The position numbers were made by a program, and so were the translations under genes. Under the pieces are notes generated by a model. The model worked only from the letters and a program-made list of their open reading frames with translations. It had not been told where the DNA came from and ran no database searches. 64,000 bases of DNA from Siphonodentalium dalli (Eukaryota; Mollusca; Scaphopoda; Gadilida; Siphonodentaliidae). Positions within the stretch are counted from its first letter, which is position 1, and every line of letters starts with the position of its first letter. Shown here piece after piece: positions 1-10,969 of this stretch. The stretch spans positions 45,925,549-45,989,548 of the forward strand of contig CP136067.1 of assembly GCA_032622095.1 (NCBI GenBank), in the 5' to 3' direction.

Positions 1-224
1 TATGTTTAGGCTGATAAATTGTCACAGCATCCAATTATTTCCATGATAGTTACAACGATTTTTTTTTATGGAAAAAATTGGTTAACTCCGAAAGCTCAAC
101 TCCGATTTTAGGGGACTTTTCGTGACGCATCCGCGATGTTATGGCCTAATGTGCCTGGACTATTATACTACAGCAGATCTACGTCACTGGTATTGATTCT
201 GATAACTGGAGCAGCATTTAAAAA

Positions 225-227
<3 letters not shown>

Positions 228-256
<29 letters not shown>
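228..256. repeat. (TGT)n microsatellite
   Basis: About nine uninterrupted TGT units. It abuts the dispersed segment at 258-302. Confidence 0.95.
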
Positions 257-257
257 G

Positions 258-302
258 AATCTGATGATTTGGGGACCATCGAATCGGATTGAGTACCTTT
301 AA
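258..302 (+). repeat. 45-bp dispersed segment, copy 1
   Basis: It matches 42013-42057 with a single mismatch, in the same orientation, although the flanks differ. It is probably the conserved end of an otherwise diverged repeat. No inverted repeat or target duplication was seen. Confidence 0.7.
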
Positions 303-950
303 GCTCAATTATCTATAAATGTCAATTTGACTTCCCATATACATGTTTGCTCTTTTTAATAAAGTACCTCAAGATATTATACGGGGGGAAAAAACATCGC
401 ATCAAAATCACATCTACAAGAGCGGAAAGATCACTTGAAAGTCAAGATGAACATCCTCCCTATTATTCTAATTTGATAAGTAAATTTACGTTGGGGCTAA
501 ATTTCAATACCCTTGACGCTGCAGTATTTAGAGGACAGGCAACAACGAAAAAACACCGAAATTGAAAGAGGCCCCAACTAATTTGACACCATTGATGCTC
601 ATTAGTCAAACTTGTCTAAGATATTTTCGCGATTACTATGAGTCTATGCATGAACAATATTTTCCACCAACGTCATTCGTGACACACATACAGGCGCCAC
701 GAAGACCCCTTAAGAACAGGCGATGACAATAAGCATAAAACATATTTACGGACGCTCTTTAATATGCGACGTCACGGTTATGAGGCACCTTTAACTGGTT
801 CGCTGCTAAATATCCTACATACACATAATGAAATGCGCATATATATTTCAATAAACTGAAAATCATTGAATTTTATGATCGGAGAAGGTAATTTACTACA
901 TTTGTACTATTTTCTCAAAATTGACCACTACATATATACATTTGTGATTA

Positions 951-1147
951 GGTCATGAGCCTGGATGTCTCATTATGCTACGGCTGTGAGCCTGGGTGTA
1001 AGATCAGGTTATGGTTATGAGTCTGGTTGTCGGATTAGGTGATGGTTATGAGTTTGTTTTTTTCAGAATAGATTATGGTTATGAGTCTGGATGTCAAATT
1101 AGGTTATGGATATAAGACTGAATGTCTGGTTAGGTTATGGTTATGAG
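951..1147. repeat. Degenerate 31-bp minisatellite
   Basis: About six copies of a 31-bp unit with the core GGTTATGGTTATGAGTCTGG. Copies differ at many positions and one carries a T-rich insertion. The period equals that of the array at 3032-3434, and both units contain GGTTATGA-like sequence. Confidence 0.8.
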
Positions 1148-1407
1148 CCGTTGGGCAAAACAATGTCATTTTCTCAACTTTTCGCAATAGAAGTACCTTT
1201 TCTGACAATTTTATCAGTCGGCAGACATTCAAACTCCACAATGTCCCAATTTAATTATATATGAAACAATATTTCAATAATTTTACCTGGCAAACTGTAT
1301 TTAAATGATTAAACTAAACAAGCAATACGGTGTCGTCGCCAAAGCCCATATTTGGGGTTCCAGCACTATTACATAGGGTCCAAATATGGGAGAACTGAAC
1401 CAGTTAA

Positions 1408-1654
1408 CACTTCTTTGTAAATGTATTTTCCCAGTTCAGTTGTAATCATGTGCATTGGGATACTCTACTATCTATCTCTGGAATGATGTTATTAAAATAT
1501 ATAGCAGACGGCAGGCAGACAAACATATAATACACGCGCAGAAGGACTATTACTTATTGGCTTGGAAATGTTCAAATAATAATAAAACAATGGCCGTGCG
1601 TTGGACTTATTATTTTGAACATTTCTCGCCAATGAATATTTAGTGAAGAAATGG
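1408..1654 (+). mobile_element. Family X MITE, copy 1 (TTAA-flanked)
   Basis: The element is flanked by TTAA at 1404-1407 and 1655-1658. It shares ends and interior with 15091, 21080, 26865, 28165 and 42131. The right end, read inward, is CCATTTCTTCACTAAATATT. The interior has the family block around GAACATTTC next to an AATAATAAG stretch, which in other copies forms a hairpin with GTTGAACTTATTATCTGAAC. It has no coding capacity. TTAA duplications are typical of piggyBac-type transposases, so this is probably a passenger of such an enzyme (inference). Confidence 0.75.
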
Positions 1655-1658
1655 TTAA

Positions 1659-2112
1659 CTATTTTATAAATAAGTACGTTGTCGTGGGTCATACAAATCT
1701 GGAGACCATATGATTTCACCAAGATCCATTCCAAAATGACACGTGCGCGACATTTCTTTTGCTTACAAATGAGCTCGTATGCGGGCTATCATCTGCGTTC
1801 ATAGTAGTGGTGGAATAGTTTTAATGGGGACGTGCAAATATTATTGTTTGAGTTCGCGATTAGTCTGGGAATGTCCTTCACACGCTTGTGGTGCTTTATA
1901 TGGATTCCAGGCAGATTCGCTGCCAGGAGTGCGGGGTCACTGCATGGTTCTTGGCACACACAATTGGATTAGTATGAGTACAACCCTGGCATATTGTTCC
2001 AGTTACAACGATGAGGGACGTGGCTAGAGGGTCTCCGTTGGGGTGTCAAACTGTCCAACTTCATCTGCATACAACATTATCATTATTTGCAATTTTAGCA
2101 TCATCTTCATAT
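1659..2112. other. Unassigned non-coding
   Basis: There is no recognisable gene or repeat, except a weak resemblance of about 40 bp between 2010-2055 and 9115-9160 (both contain AGAGGGTCTCC followed by a TTGGGG block). Confidence 0.5.
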
Positions 2113-2233
2113 CATCATGGTCACCACCACCATCATCATCATCATCATCATCATCATCACCATCACCAGCATCATCTTCACCAACACCATCATCAGCATC
2201 ATCGTCATCATCATCATCATCATCATCATCATT
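2113..2233. repeat. (CAT)n trinucleotide tract
   Basis: About 120 bp of interrupted CAT/CAC triplets. Read in different frames it gives poly-His, poly-Ser, poly-Ile or poly-Asp, so the overlapping open frames are composition artefacts. Confidence 0.95.
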
Positions 2234-3031
2234 AGTTATCATGCATTATGTATATCCACATTTAGATACATGCAGTGTCTGATATTGGCATCCTTTACTA
2301 TATTTCTTCAAAATTCGGCACTATTGGTTCATATTTATGTACATACCGATTGTTGTTATACGCCTTGTAAATCTTCACATAACGGAAATAAAGAAATAAT
2401 AATAATTAATAATAATTTACCAGCTGATACCCCAAACAATCAGTTGGAATAATAAGAAATTTCCAACCTAACACTCTCTTGGTTGAACATTTCCCAACTG
2501 ATCAGCTGAACTGATGGCCAAATGCAGGAATAGATATATTACTGATGGTCTGACAACATCCCAGTTCACACCAAATACTGGTTGTAAAATCAATCTATAT
2601 CAACCTATTGTTGGTATCAGATTTCCAATTGTTGAACATTTGGCCATAGTTTGTACAGTGCTATTAGTATGTGATCAGCTATACAAGTAAGTAGACTATT
2701 GTTCTATTGTGGGCGATAAGATGATATATTCATGCTTGCTGTCGGATAAACATGACATATTATACATATAACATAAGTTTAGTTTGACTTATTTCAGTTC
2801 ACCCTTGACTGCTTGGCGATTGAGTTAGAAAACAATGTAGATTGGAGAGATGGCTCGGATTCTAGGCTTTATGTACTGTATTTCAATTTTTTATCAGGGG
2901 GTATACATATACATAGTTAGTTTTGGTGGTGGTAATTATAATATTAATCAGTTTTCTAGTTAAGGGAATTGTATAAGGGTAGCCATCGCTTTTGAAATTC
3001 TTGATATCACATAAGGCAATCCGGGTATATT
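2234..3031. other. Unassigned non-coding
   Basis: AT-rich, with stop codons in all frames. No repeat or RNA gene was recognised. Confidence 0.5.
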
Positions 3032-3434
3032 GGTCCAGCTACAATGATACCTGGTTGTGATTTGGTCCAGATACAATGGTACGTGGTTTTGATTGGTCCA
3101 TCTACTGGGAAATGTGGTTATGATTAACCAAGCTACAATGGTCAGCGGTTGTGGTTGGTCGAGATTCAATTACTTCTGGTTGTGATTGGTCCAGTTGCAA
3201 TGATCTGTGATTGTGATTGGTCTAGCCACTGTGATAATTGGTTCTGATTAACCAAGCTACAATTATCTGTGGTTATGATTGGTCCAGATACAATGATCTG
3301 TGGTTATGATTTGTCCAGATACAATGATCTGTGGTTGTGATTGGTCCAGATACAATGATCTGTGGTTTCGATTGGTCCAGATACAATGCTATGTGGTTGT
3401 TATTGGTCCAGATGCAATGATCTGTGGTTGTGAG
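3032..3434. repeat. 31-bp minisatellite, about 13 copies
   Basis: The consensus unit begins GGTCCAGATACAATGATCTG and ends TGGTTGTGATT. Copies at the right end (from about 3280) are much more alike than those on the left. A variant starting AACCAAGCTACAAT occurs at 3125 and 3249, four units apart, which suggests a partial higher-order four-unit repeat. Confidence 0.92.
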
Positions 3435-4148
3435 TCAACGCCATGCATTAAACGATGCACGGTCCGATTTTAAACCAAATAAGTCAAAATTTCATAAATG
3501 CATTTTTCGAATACAGGAGAAGAAAAAATAAAAGTGTCAATGACACTGTAGCTCAACTTGGGGACGAGTGAATTATGCCGAGCAGTCAATAAAATGATAA
3601 AGAATACACGAAAATCAAAACAATTTAGTGAAGGGATTGTATTGTGTAGATGAAATTGTTTTTTAATTAAACACATTTCTCCAATAACTTTGGACTGCAG
3701 GGTGAGCAGATTGATTCAGATGTGAAATTTAAGATGGCTGCTGGCGGCCATATTTTAAACGCAGTTTTGGAAACTTTGATAGCTCCCATCTTGAGGTCAC
3801 CCTAAAGAACAAAATGAAGTTTCGAACGAGATATGCCGGTTTTCAGTTTGTGGACACTATTTTGATTGATATTGAATTTTTACCATATCAGGAATATAGT
3901 AACAATGACAGCTCTTTATTTTCCATGAATGCTGAAGAAAATCAGGACCCGATTCTGCAAAATTCGATGACTTAAGTAAGTCGTCCGGTGGCAAATTATG
4001 TCCGTGTAAATTATTTAGCTGTTTGTCGACGGAACTGAACAAGGATGTAAAAACAAAACTGATATTGAGCATAAACAAACATACATGTATTCAATGCGAA
4101 TAGATGTATATGTGTAAATGACACAGGAATTATAACCCCAAGAAATCT
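3435..4148. other. Unassigned non-coding with a G/C-rich repeat core
   Basis: No gene. The segment 3730-3760 contains ATGGCTGCTGGCGGCCAT, which resembles 7029-7050 (ATGGCTGCCAGCGGCCAT). It is probably a shared old repeat core. Confidence 0.5.
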
Positions 4149-4461
4149 ATAATCAGAGTAATACTGATATATATGTGTACATGCATCAGGAACTCTCTCT
4201 ATAATCAGAGTAATACTGATATATATGTGTACATGCACCAGGAACTCTCTCTATAAACAGAGTAATACTGATATATATATGTACATGCACCAGGAACTCT
4301 CTCTCTATAATCAGAGTAATACTGATATATATGTGTACATGCACCAGGAACTCTCTCTATAATCAGAGTAATACTGATATATATATGTACATGCACCAGG
4401 AACTCTCTCTATAATCAGAGTAATACTGATATATATGTGTACATGCACCAGGAACTCTCTC
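4149..4461. repeat. 52-bp minisatellite, six copies
   Basis: Units start at 4149, 4201, 4253, 4307, 4359 and 4411. One unit is 54 bp because of an extra CT. Each contains TAATCAGAGTAATACTGATA, then GTACATGCACCAGGAACT and a CT run. Copies are nearly identical, so the array is young. Repeat peptides read from either strand are by-products. Confidence 0.95.
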
Positions 4462-4971
4462 AAGTATCTTTGCTTACCAGACCAATATTAGTAAGTATAG
4501 AACCCTCGTCAGTTTCTTTAGAGGGTGCGCATTGGGATTTCGCTTTCTATTCACCTCTGCAATTAGGCGCAGATTTGCATCACATACTTGAGACGCCCGC
4601 CTCGGATACGCAGTCATTCACAAGTATTGATGGGGCGAGGAAAGTTCGACCATTGATTGGGCGACACAATAGAGCCACCTTAATAGAATATATCGGTAGA
4701 AAAGCATATCTAATTTGGTACTTCGGATAAATCGACCCTATCGCTGCTAGTGAGTGATACGAGGTGCCTATTGGTTTTAATTAAGGGCTCCAAACTTTCA
4801 GTTTCATACAAACTTTTAAGTCCCCGTGGCGGTTTGAATCCTGAATTTTTTTGTCGATTTTGTTATACATCCCCCCGGTCCTGTTCCGGTGATAACTTGT
4901 GTCTATAAATACATTTTAAATACTTGTATACGGAATTGATGTACCACATAAGGTGCTTGTATGAAAGTCAC
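4462..4971. other. Unassigned non-coding
   Basis: A 97-codon frame (4437-4730) begins inside the 52-bp array and has no motif I recognise. I do not treat it as a gene. Confidence 0.4.
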
Positions 4972-5045
4972 GTAAGTCCATCCTGAAAAGTTACCCATAA
5001 TTCTTCTGTGTTTAAGGAGTCGATTACTTAGGGCATCATTGTAGT
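4972..5045 (+). mobile_element. Foldback family P, half copy
   Basis: It matches only the right arm of the palindromic elements at 34803-34992 and 43606-43890, from CCTGAAAAGTTACCCATA through GGAGTCGATTACTTAGGGCA. The left arm is absent, so this is a one-armed relic. Confidence 0.75.
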
Positions 5046-5224
5046 TTCTATGTACAAGAGCCCATGAAACTTTTTACGCGAATGATTTTCCCAGTAATAT
5101 TTTGAGAACATTTATGTTTGTCACAGTCGAGTTTAAGTAATACTCGTCTCCCAACACAAGAAAATGTGTCAGTTTAACAAAATTATTGCCTTCGCTCAAG
5201 TAAAAACCAACATATTCTTGCACA

Positions 5225-5575
5225 AATAGTTCATAATCGACTTATAACATTCACGAAGTTTCATACTGCATGGATTATTATTCTGAAATAAGCCCATAGT
5301 GGACTTGTATTCGTTATTCCGTTTTATGGCGCGGGCCACAGTCAAAACACATTTTAAAGAGTGTACATCTGGTAAATAGTGACTTGGTTTATTCGCGTTA
5401 TTTTCCGCACATAATGAACTTATAATAAGTGATTATGAGTCGGCAATGGCTCTAAACACTCACATTTTCAGTTCGTTATGGACTCAAAATGAGGCAATTC
5501 TACGCCGATTATGAACCTAAAACAAATCATATTTTAGCCCATAACGTGCTGATTCTCGGGAGAACGTTGAAAAAC
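5225..5575 (+). repeat. Dispersed repeat Q, copy 1
   Basis: About 350 bp alignable by eye, in the same orientation, with 25025-25370. Shared landmarks are a GTTATTYMGTTTTATG block, an ACATTTTAAAGAGTG-like block, ACTCAAAATGAGGC, and an end with CGTGCTGATTCTCGGGAGAA. Within copy 2, segments around the GAGGCG motifs are inverted relative to each other. Non-coding and probably a decayed DNA element. Confidence 0.65.
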
Positions 5576-6171
5576 AAATGATAAAAACTACAAGCGACAT
5601 ATACTAAACTAATGAACATCAAAACATTTCATTTTCGTCAAAAATGAGCACAATAGTTCTGATGTCCCACCAGATCATCAAACCGTATGAAATGAATGGA
5701 TTAAAAACAGAATCACTAAACACATAGTATTACACCCATAATACGCCATTTGAACGGACATTGCTCAATTAAACATAAAACAATATGTATTCTTAACTTG
5801 GTAGCATCAACGGTATAACTGTTGGTCGGTAAAATGCACGAAATACTGGTAATATTTAATTAATAGATTAGTTTAACACGCTGGTATAGTGCCCAGTATG
5901 GTGGTATAGTTCACGACCCGAATGGGTGGGCATTATACCCGCCTAGTCAACGACAAAACATACTCTATTTATTATATTTCACCGAACAATTCGAACTTAA
6001 GCATGCATACCACACAAAAACACTGTATCTCACCAACAAAAACTGATTCAGGATAATTCAATATAAATAAAGTTGTGTATTTATATATTTTGCTAAATTT
6101 AGAACGGTGCTGTACACAAATAAACAAACAAACCTACCACAGTTTTAGTGTACATGCTATTTCAAGCTCAA
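5576..6171. other. Unassigned non-coding
   Basis: It holds only a small imperfect hairpin near 5886-5942, where GGTATAGTGCCCA pairs with TGGGCATTATACC. No gene was recognised. Confidence 0.45.
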
Positions 6172-6175
6172 TTAA

Positions 6176-6481
6176 AGGGGTACTGTACACTAAATCCTGC
6201 CATTTATGGGACTATCACCATTTATATAATTAACAAATGAATGTATTTGAACCATGGATTAGTGCAAAATACAGTCATGTGCTCTACGAACATTGCAAAC
6301 ATCGTGTATTTATAATGAAAATGAATTTATGACTCCAGTCATGTTGTTTTTATTGTTCATCGCGGTAAATGGGTGTATTTTTCACTAACTCATGACTCAA
6401 ATTAATTCAATTGTTGCATTTATTATGTTGAGTATAAAAGGGGGGTCCCAAAAATGGCCGGATTTAGTGCACAGTACCCCT
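6176..6481. mobile_element. TTAA-flanked MITE, 306 bp
   Basis: TTAA lies at 6172-6175 and 6482-6485. The terminal inverted repeats are about 37 bp: the left end begins AGGGGTACTGTACACTAAAT, and the right end, reverse complemented, begins AGGGGTACTGTGCACTAAAT and continues CCGGCCATT. Three mismatches lie within the first 30 bases. The interior is AT-rich without coding. The complete ends and target duplication make this the cleanest single element in the left part of the window. The superfamily is piggyBac-like or another TTAA-targeting group. Confidence 0.9.
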
Positions 6482-6737
6482 TTAAGCAGATAATGTCAAT
6501 CTCAGTGTACACACTATAAATATGGAAAGAGAAATGTGATCTGACAGTAAGCCAAGGGCTTATTATTGGTAATTTCCGTGTCCAGAAAATTACATCAAGA
6601 ATGATAAATTGAATTTTCCGCCACCATCTGCGATCATATCCGTGGTCGATCGGTACAGGTCAGCCCCCCCACGACGCAGCTTTTCAGCTAATTACGTTTT
6701 TTTTTTGGTACAGAAGTGAGATAAATGCTGCTATAAC

Positions 6738-7252
6738 CAGGGGGGGAGTGGTCGGAAAAAAATTACAGGCACGTATGGCATTTTTTCCCTTTCGATCATT
6801 TTTTTTTACCCACCCACCCCCACCGCCAAATTTTATTCCGTTTTCGGCAGTTTTGTCCGACCATTTTTTTACACCCACCCCCCCTTTTAACACTAAAACA
6901 GAGATTTGCGGGGGGAAATTCACTGTAAACAGCTGTATATGAATTTCTGTGTATACTATTTATCATGGATGTTAACATGGACATGTAAATAGGAATGAGT
7001 CATTTTGAGGTCATTCGGCCAAAAAAACATGGCTGCCAGCGGCCATCTTGGATTTCAAAATTTGCAACAAAATACAACACGATAACTGCCTGCAGTCAGT
7101 TTACCAGTTAGAATTACATTATTTCTCTCATTCAAAGTGGTTTTGAAGCCCAACTCATTGCCAAAACACTAAAAAAACAAGCAGGAAATTTTGTTTAGTT
7201 GCGGAAAAAATTGCTTGTTGGCGGCTTTGACGCCCCCCCCCCCCCCCCCCCC
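6738..7252. mobile_element. Insertion with G-tract/C-tract ends
   Basis: The block is flanked by the direct repeat CTGCTATAAC at 6728-6737 and 7253-7262. It begins with a G run soon after the left repeat (6740-6746) and ends with about 20 C. This looks like an insertion with a target duplication of 10 bp or more. It contains C-rich/T-rich simple sequence and the ATGGCTGCCAGCGGCCAT core. No coding frame is credible; the Pro/Phe-rich frames come from the tracts. Confidence 0.5.
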
Positions 7253-7262
7253 CTGCTATAAC

Positions 7263-8863
7263 TGGAATAGACAAAACAGCTAACTCCCTTTATTGTTTTT
7301 TTCTTCTAAAACATGTGTCTTGAACAAGTCAAGCGATTCATATAATAATATTTCAACATATCTTGACCACCAGAACCGCCCGGACTGTGTCACATTTGAT
7401 AATTGGATTATGTTTGGCTCCAACCCGTCATGTGGAATATCTGTTTAAAACACATTCTCACTTGACGATTCCCAGACGAGCATTGCACTAATTTATCTTC
7501 CTCCCAAACGCATTTTGAGACTACCATGCATACAAATTATTCGCACACCTCTATCTCGTCCAGCCACATATGCAAATAACTGATGTTAATTGATGACAAC
7601 GTGGAAACTTCGAACATGAAGGGGTATACTATGGAATAATATAAAGAGCGCTCCGTCCTTTGTCACGATATGGTATTTTTATGACAACAGTGCGTCTTTC
7701 TGGGCCATAAAATGCTCGTATAACTGGGCGTTGTGTGTGCAATTCAAGGGGCGTAAGTTGCGTAACTCACTGATAATGTGTACGAACAAACCAAAGTACA
7801 AACGTTTGTTTACATCTACCATTTCTGTGGAAAATAACAAATGCTTGATTGGGCCTATGATAACGATAATAGCATATATTTGAAGTACAGTACCCCCTCC
7901 CAAGATTGTCAAAATCGCTGGAAATTGTGCATTGCATGCTACCTTAACGGCCATTGAGGCACATTTGAATATAGATTTATGTTTATATATGTTCACGCGT
8001 ACGTTGTACTATAACTTAGTACTTTGTTGTGCTATTGAATAATAAAATATGTAAAAATGTAGACAAGAGCGTCATCTTAATGCAATAACGAAATTTGGAT
8101 GACGATGTTATGGGCTGTAAATTAGATTGTCTGGATATCACTCGTAAACACCGTGTGCGGCGCTGCGGTTTAAGTGAAACAACCCACAAGTTGTGAACCT
8201 TGTTACTTAGTTTTATCAGTACGTTGGGTGCATGTCTCTAATAAAGTTAGGAATACCAGCTCTTCGTATTGCGAGCACTTTCAGAGTTTTTTTAAAATGA
8301 AACATTGATATGAGCATAATGTGTTATCAATCTGCATTCTATTTCAACCACAGGAACACAACAACAACGAAGCCTAAATAAATACGTACGTGGCTCATTT
8401 AACCTCCGAATTATGTCTTCTTAATTTGAAGAAGGCCCGGGGATAGCCTCCGTCGATAAAAATGTACGAAATGACTATCTACAAATTTTATATAGGTTAT
8501 AGATATTTTCAAACTGTTTTCAAATTCGTGCACATAATTGAGACAAACACTCTTTGAGCGAGACGTTGTTAAACAATTTACCGTTGTTATGAAGTTGTCA
8601 TTTTCAGAATGAACGGACGAAAACCTAGCATGTATTTATATAATATTCATAAACATGTATATTGTAAATAATTTAACAATGGGACCTGTGGTCGTCTTAA
8701 ACCAACCATAATCAAGATGGCTAATACCATGATTCAAATATTTAAAAATATATTTCATGATTGTTTATTACTGACACTGGAGCTATGTATAGTTTGCAAC
8801 ACCAGTATCATAGCAATTGAGCCGCACCCACCTTCAGCATAGCAAATTAGCTGGAGAACTTAA
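7263..8863. other. Unassigned non-coding
   Basis: The only notable frame is a 105-codon minus-strand frame at 7679-7996, with no motif I recognise and no codon pattern to support it. I see no repeat with another copy in the window. Confidence 0.45.
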
Positions 8864-9645
8864 CCAGGGCCCTGTACTATGGACCATAATAGTTGTAATC
8901 ACAAGGTTGTGGGGGGGGGTACACAGGAGGCGGGCAAGTGCAATAGACCACTGTATTGTAATAGTGTAGATTATACCCGTGTGCTTGTGTGCTCATTGCC
9001 GATGGGTGATTGGGTTTTATCAGAACGGCATTCACACTGCGGCAATCAAGCGGTTGTCTCGTGGCAAACAACCTAAAGTCTGTATTGGAGTATTGACCAA
9101 TTATGACATTCGTGCACGGACGTTGTTAGAGGGTCTCCTTTGGGGGTACACAACTTGGAGTTTAAACCTGCACCTGAGACCTTCTAGCTACGTCTCTTGT
9201 ACATATTATCAATAGAATACTCCAGCGATTCTGAATGACAAACCAACTAGAAATTGAAATACATCGTACGACTTGAATTGTTGGAACAGACGATAACCAT
9301 TGATGAAATATAACACAATGCACGAACGGTTGCGGTGTACTCACTGAGCGATTATTTAAAGGATACCGATTACCATTAATCAAATTGAACACGGCTCACC
9401 CATGTACTAGCGATAACATATCAATGAGTGTCTACGAGGAATAAATTTTTTCATTGGTCAATCAAGTCACATGTGAAAAACCTATTATTTTTTGGGTCAC
9501 CATGCATGTGAACGCTTAATTACAAGAAGTCGCCTATACACTGTTAGAATAAGAGTGGAGGTCTATGGTAATCGACACCTTTTGTGTGCCCCACAGAAGC
9601 TTGTGATTACAATAATTGTGTTCTATAGTATATATAGGGCCCTGG
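8864..9645. mobile_element. hAT-like non-autonomous element, about 780 bp
   Basis: The imperfect terminal inverted repeats are about 55 bp. Both start CCAGGGCCCT and share TTGTAATCACAAG about 30 bp inward, followed by a G-rich run and ACACA. CAGGG-type ends are usual for hAT elements. I found no 8-bp target duplication, so the ends may be eroded. The interior is non-coding, with short random frames only. Confidence 0.7.
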
Positions 9646-9819
9646 GGTGGGTATATGTAACCCACCGTTCGCAAACAACCAATGATGTGGACTCGCATAC
9701 AACACCAGACGGCGCTTTAAGATGAGCCTTGGCAGCGGAACGTTTCAGAACTTATATTGTCGTATGAATGGACTTACAGCCACGTATGACGTCTAACAGG
9801 TCATACCGAACTGCTTTAA

Positions 9820-10203
9820 CCCTTTACCCAACAAACCGGCCAAAAACGGCCAAATAAAGCTGCAACAGCCTAAATTATCTTGGGTCTGTCTCAATAAAAC
9901 CATACAAATATGGATATCATTGGAACCGGCTCATTGACCACATTGTTATGGTTACAGTTATGCCCTGTGCCAATGCATTCTCTTATATATGCGAGTCGAC
10001 CATAGGTCGCCTCGCATATATAAGAGAATGCATTGGCCTAAAAAAATTAAGACTTTTTACCATTTTTTCTTACATTCTTTAACAATTTTATAATTTTTAA
10101 TGTGTTAAGCCAATGCATTCTCTTATATATGCGAGGTGACCTATGGTCGACTCGCATATATAAGAGAATGCATTGGCACAGGGCCGTTCTGTTGGGTAAA
10201 GGG
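9820..10203 (+). mobile_element. Two-hairpin TTAA MITE, copy A
   Basis: Flanked by TTAA (9816-9819) and TTAG (10204-10207). The ends are CCCTTTACCCAACA and its inverse. Left of centre is a unique block with CCGGCCAAAAACGGCC. Then come two hairpins, 9969-10037 and 10109-10177, each 69 bp, separated by an AT-rich linker. Each hairpin starts GCCAATGCATTCTCTTATAT and can pair over about 33 bp with a loop of about 3 nt. The two are in opposite orientations, so the CCCTGTGCC...GGCACAGGG segment is itself an inverted repeat. CCC ends with TTAA targets fit piggyBac. Confidence 0.92.
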
Positions 10204-10969
10204 TTAGTGTCGAATGGCATTTATTTCCACAAAATGAGCATCTCCGCTACCTTATTTATAGAACAACCATCAAAGATCCCACTCGGTTCTGTTGCTGACG
10301 TCACTACGTCTGTCAACCAATTAGATATCTTGTTCCGTTGCGTTTTCGGCGTCAATAATTGGCGATGCCACAACCTGCGTTTGACTACCGTGACCTGGTG
10401 TCAGGCATTTTTTCCGGCTTTCCTTAAGCGTTGCCGTTCCTAGTATATCTGGAATTCGTTCAATGGTTTCTTTTGTAGGACACACGGAAGGAGAGAGGCG
10501 TGCAGTATATAGATTATGTGAGGCATTCGTAGAATCTTACATATAATTGTTCGGAGACTAAGATGATTATAGCATTTCATATATCTAATCAGAAAAACGA
10601 CAATCGGAAGCGTATATAACGGTATATTCCGTAATTGCGAAGTTTATCACTTGAGACATACGCAATTGATACCCATCTATATATGGTAATCTGACGGACA
10701 CTTTATAACGACGCAGGGCGTATATATAAGCTATAAATCTGATTTTGTGACGTCACAAATTGTACAGATAAACCGACCCTGCGATTTTTTTAACAATCGG
10801 AGCAAATTTTTAAGACTTTGTGTCGACTTCAGGTTGAACATCTAAGTAAATATCAGAAATGTGTGGCGTTTATTGTAGTTCATTTATAATTATTTACGGA
10901 GTATACAGTATGTTAATGCATCGTTCACGTGATCGGCGTCAAACTAACACGTGGAACATCAAATGATCA
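10204..10969. other. Unassigned non-coding
   Basis: A 113-codon frame (10102-10443) starts inside the hairpin and is not credible. No other feature was recognised. Confidence 0.5.

Larger units (their letters stand above)
1..950. other. Non-coding AT-rich sequence
   Basis: No reading frame here looks like a gene. The stretch holds a TGT microsatellite (228-256), followed directly by a 45-bp segment that recurs near 42 kb. Otherwise I see nothing recognisable. Confidence 0.6.

Noticed and set aside
258-302. Conserved regulatory element shared with 42013-42057
   Set aside because: Two copies with one mismatch in a repeat-rich window are more simply a dispersed repeat fragment. Nothing indicates regulation.
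2011-2242. Poly-His, poly-Asp and poly-Ser open frames
   Set aside because: They are all readings of the CAT microsatellite on both strands, with no flanking coding signal.
4011-4396. Repeat protein with a Tyr/Ile-rich 17-18 residue unit on the minus strand
   Set aside because: The repeat is the 52-bp minisatellite. 52 is not a multiple of three, so the frame is not maintained as a coding repeat.
4140-4461. CRISPR-like array
   Set aside because: Units are head-to-tail with no unique spacers, in eukaryotic context.
6748-6942. Pro/Phe-rich small protein
   Set aside because: It comes from C and T tracts in a probable insertion, with overlapping frames on both strands.
10102-10443. 113-codon frame beginning inside the two-hairpin MITE; related frames at 18391, 27102, 36286 and 36308
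   Set aside because: The shared N-terminal peptide is only the translation of the 69-bp hairpin. The rest differs at each locus.
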